Part shown: positions 33,325-36,029 of the stretch, piece by piece
Position numbering within the stretch: position 1 is the stretch's first letter
Layout of the letters: each line of letters begins with the position of its first letter
From: a virus
Strand: one strand, 5' to 3'
DNA: 36,029 nucleotides
Virus record (IMG/VR): IMGVR_UViG_3300046785_000141
Coordinates: 1-36,029 of that record
Translations under genes and position numbers: made by a program
The notes under the pieces: generated by a model
What the model saw: only the letters and a program-made list of their open reading frames with translations
Databases searched by the model: none
What the model was told of the DNA's origin: nothing

Positions 33325-36029
33325 TTAAATTATTACATACATAGTTGTTGCCACAGGATTTGTAATAGCAGTATACTCAGCCTGTGTTAAGGTAACAATC
33401 TCTACCACTGCAGATGTTGCTGCTGACACCGTATCAGAGCCTACTTTATTTGCAAAAATATTGTAATCAGTTTGACCTAAATAGCCATCTGAATTTCCAC
33501 TAGCAATAGGAATTGAAATATCTGGCGTTGCCCCTCCTGAGGATGCTAATGGAGCTGATGCCGTTACATTTGTTACTGTACCTGAATTTGATGTATATCC
33601 TGAGGGGTTAGTTGAGTCGTATGGGATAAATCCTAAAGCATTCGTTACATCCCCACTTGTTAAGTTTAAGGAACCACTTAATGTTATTTCTGGTGTATTT
33701 GGATCGTTATCACTTGTGATGCTAAGTCCTGCAACAGTACCTGTTGCTAATACATCAGTAACTGTTCCGCCTCCTGAAGAAGCGCCCGTAATTGTAACTC
33801 TTTTTATACCGCCCCCTTGATCGGTAATAACTGTACTTACATTTCCTGCTCCAACAAATTCAAGAGTATTACCATTATCAACTGTCTCTTGATTTCCACC
33901 GTCACCTAAAATTTCAAAGTCATAATTGTTTAAAGTAGGGAAATTTACTAAGTTTCCAAGTCCATTTACATATTCATTTGCATTTCCATCAAAGGAAAGT
34001 TCTAAAGTTCCATTTGATGTTATTGTATTTCCTGAGGTTGCATTTCCGTCTGAAGACAATTCAATGCTAGTAATTCCACCGCCTCCGCCTGAACCATTGG
34101 ATGCTGCAGTTATTCTACCTTGAGCATCTACAGTTATGTCTGCGTTTGTATAACTTCCTGCTGTTACTGCTGTATCTTCTAGAGTAATAGTTACACCTAG
34201 TGGTGATGCTGCAACATCTGTATCGATACCTGTTCCACCTGACACTAAAAGTGTACTTCCACTGTTAACTGGCACAGGGTTTGTAGTTCCCGTATCTGCC
34301 CCTAAATTAAGAACAAAAGAACCGCCTCCGCCTCCACCTGAAATTGGGTTAGTTGATGATCCGCTTCCTGTGTTAATTTGAACTACACCATTATTTACGA
34401 ATAATCCACCTGTGGGAATTCCTCCTGCTTGTGCAGCGGCTTCATTAGTGTAAGCAAAATTTGAAATGGTAGGTAGCAAAACTCTAGGTACTTGTGTTAC
34501 CCCGCCACCTCTTGTTACGCCACCTTCTGTTATAAGAAGGCCGTTAATATCATTTTGAGTACCAACACCTACTGCAAATTTAGTGAATCCTAAACCTAAA
34601 GTAAAGTTTGTATTTGGATAAGCAGTATTGTCATTTCTAAATCCTATAGCTAAACTTCCGTCTGTTCCATGAAGATTTCCACCCAACATAAAAGAATTAT
34701 TAGCTGGATTACCTTGAGAGTCTACAGTCGGCCCCTCGTTGTTTTCTCCAAAAGCAAACATTGAATCTGCTCCTGAAACTACATTTGAATATCCTAAAAC
34801 AAATCCGTTTTGCTCAGTGGTAACTTGATTTTGACCACCTGCAATAAAACTTGAATAAGAATTAGTTAAGGTGTTTGTATTTCCAATAATTGCAGATTGA
34901 ACTGGCAATGCTAATGCTTGGTTTACTGATATAGTATTAAAAGTTCCTAAAACATAAGAACTTTGAACATTTCCTGTTATTGAATTGGATTTTCCCGCAA
35001 CAATAGAAGATTCTGTTGTAGAAGATGTAGAGTTAGATACTCCAATATTTAAATTATAAGTTCCGTCTGCACCATTACTTCCTATACTATTAGGATTCGT
35101 TGTTCCTAATAATATGTTATTTCTAGATATAGTCGCTGTTGGAGCTCCAGTTCCTGAATTTTCTCCATTAATCCATAAACCTTTATTTATTCTTACTCCT
35201 CCATTTGAAAAATGAGCTTGGTATTGGGTTCTGTTGGTTAAATTACCAGAACCAATAACACTTCCATTTCCAGCTCCTAAATATAATCTGTTATTTTGTG
35301 TGCTAGTCCCGACAGATAAATCATTACCAACTACTACCGCTCCAAGTTTCCCTGAAATAGTAAGATCGTTACCAAGTGCAATACTTTTTCTGCCGACTCC
35401 ACCTGCTGTATTAGTTATTGTTATTTGTTCTCCAATTGCTCCTGAACTACCCGATATGCTATTTTGATTTCCAATAGCAAAATTACCGCTCCCTGGATTT
35501 GTGGCTGCCGTATCGTTTACAACATTGTTAGCTCCTAAAGAAATATGACCAACTCCTGCGTCTTCAGCCACTCTAGAACTATATCCTATTGCGGCAGAAC
35601 CAACTGAATTAGAAACTGTTCCATTTCCAATTGCTATTGAATTAATTGCTGTACTTAATCCCGCTAACATTGCGATTGAATTTAATCCATCTGCTTGAGC
35701 GTTAATTCCTATTGCTACCGCACTCTCAGCTGTTGCTTGTGCATTAGTTCCCATTGCAATTGAATATACATTTGAAACAGAAGCGTTTCTTCCAATTGAT
35801 ACGCCAGCTACTGAGCTTGCCGATGCAGTTGAATTATTTCCAATAACTATTGATTGATCTCCGTATGAAGTAGATGCATTTCCTAAAATGTAAGATTTTT
35901 TGGCTCCAGTTATACTGTTTTCAAATCCAATTGAAATTGAATATTCTGATGTCACATCTGTAGGATCATCTTGTACTATATTTCTATATCCAATACTTCC
36001 AGCATAGGGGGAGTTATATATTTGCCCTT
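33325..36029 (-). CDS. YadA-head-like repeat tail fibre (5' end outside window)
   Basis: The frame is open through the right edge. The first in-window alternative start (GTG at 35955) is preceded by 24 in-frame codons without a stop, including YAGSIGYRNIVQ, so the true start lies outside. The part seen after 35955 has 876 residues. Roughly the first 250 carry YadA/trimeric-autotransporter head repeats (SIAMGTNAQATAESAVAIG, SIAIGNG), and similar repeats return between about 300 and 470 (SFIAGGQN, FVLGYSN). The C-terminal half has Gly-rich linkers and repeats of the GSYTNADITVDAQGRIT type, typical of phage fibres, and ends near LTQAEYTAITNPV. It probably forms a trimer and binds the host surface. 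Confidence 0.75.
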   Translation of the reverse strand, partial: GQIYNSPYAGSIGYRNIVQDDPTDVTSEYSISIGFENSITGAKKSYILGNASTSYGDQSIVIGNNSTASASSVAGVSIGRNASVSNVYSIAMGTNAQATAESAVAIGINAQADGLNSIAMLAGLSTAINSIAIGNGTVSNSVGSAAIGYSSRVAEDAGVGHISLGANNVVNDTAATNPGSGNFAIGNQNSISGSSGAIGEQITITNTAGGVGRKSIALGNDLTISGKLGAVVVGNDLSVGTSTQNNRLYLGAGNGSVIGSGNLTNRTQYQAHFSNGGVRINKGLWINGENSGTGAPTATISRNNILLGTTNPNSIGSNGADGTYNLNIGVSNSTSSTTESSIVAGKSNSITGNVQSSYVLGTFNTISVNQALALPVQSAIIGNTNTLTNSYSSFIAGGQNQVTTEQNGFVLGYSNVVSGADSMFAFGENNEGPTVDSQGNPANNSFMLGGNLHGTDGSLAIGFRNDNTAYPNTNFTLGLGFTKFAVGVGTQNDINGLLITEGGVTRGGGVTQVPRVLLPTISNFAYTNEAAAQAGGIPTGGLFVNNGVVQINTGSGSSTNPISGGGGGGSFVLNLGADTGTTNPVPVNSGSTLLVSGGTGIDTDVAASPLGVTITLEDTAVTAGSYTNADITVDAQGRITAASNGSGGGGGITSIELSSDGNATSGNTITSNGTLELSFDGNANEYVNGLGNLVNFPTLNNYDFEILGDGGNQETVDNGNTLEFVGAGNVSTVITDQGGGIKRVTITGASSGGGTVTDVLATGTVAGLSITSDNDPNTPEITLSGSLNLTSGDVTNALGFIPYDSTNPSGYTSNSGTVTNVTASAPLASSGGATPDISIPIASGNSDGYLGQTDYNIFANKVGSDTVSAATSAVVEIVTLTQAEYTAITNPVATTMYVII

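Noticed and set aside
3900-35955. Many plus-strand frames of 60-95 codons opposite the virion genes
   Set aside because: They lie wholly inside well-supported minus-strand genes, carry no recognisable motifs, and look like antisense shadows.
1-36029. tRNA genes, CRISPR arrays, insertion sequences, integrase or attachment sites
   Set aside because: None was recognised on reading both strands; the window looks like a virulent phage segment, although an integrase could lie outside it.

Overview
The window is a continuous piece of a tailed double-stranded DNA phage genome, most likely a short-tailed (podovirus-like) phage of a Bacteroidetes host, probably a marine flavobacterium. The phage assignment rests on a recognisable head module (TerL, portal, scaffold, HK97-fold capsid) and on a tail and ejection module ordered as in T7-type podoviruses. 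The host assignment is inference. The sequence is AT-rich, starts mostly lack a strong GGAGG Shine-Dalgarno, and several start-proximal gaps carry TAnnTTTG, the -7 element of Bacteroidetes promoters. The capsid, portal, TerL and tail-hub proteins resemble those of crAss-like and related marine phages, but this is recalled family resemblance and no search was run.

Left arm (1-3903, plus strand): a compact, overlapping replication/metabolism cluster. In order it holds the 3' end of an SF2/SNF2-like helicase, a 37-aa CxxC protein, a two-helix membrane protein, a VRR-NUC nuclease, an unknown protein, a stand-alone DnaA domain-IV-like DNA-binding protein, two small unknown proteins, a calcineurin-like phosphoesterase, a 33-aa single-pass membrane peptide, a dATP/dGTP-diphosphohydrolase-like (DUF5664-type) protein and a 35-aa basic peptide. 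Several of these are very short genes joined by overlaps or stop-start junctions, suggesting coupled translation.

Right arm (3900-36029, minus strand, transcribed right to left): virion genes. From the right edge come a YadA-head-like repeat fibre (open at the edge), a second fibre/adhesin-like protein, a 74-aa unknown, a tandem GroES-like protein, a 2OG-Fe(II) oxygenase-like protein, a TerS candidate, TerL, portal, scaffold, major capsid protein, a conserved-looking 248-aa protein, two connector/ring candidates, a 1623-aa tail hub, two further tail proteins, and finally a GNAT protein followed by gp14-, gp15- and gp16-like internal virion proteins, the last one 2118 aa. The two arms converge and overlap tail to tail by 4 bp near 3900.

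Regulation visible in sequence: an intrinsic terminator after the capsid gene, a second strong terminator after the 248-aa gene followed directly by a TATCTTTG box that starts the tail module, and similar boxes before the scaffold gene and the GNAT/ejection module. No tRNA, rRNA, CRISPR, insertion sequence or attachment site was seen. No stretch over 300 bases lacks a gene; the longest gap between called genes is about 115 bases (1822-1936), and it holds an open frame without a normal start.
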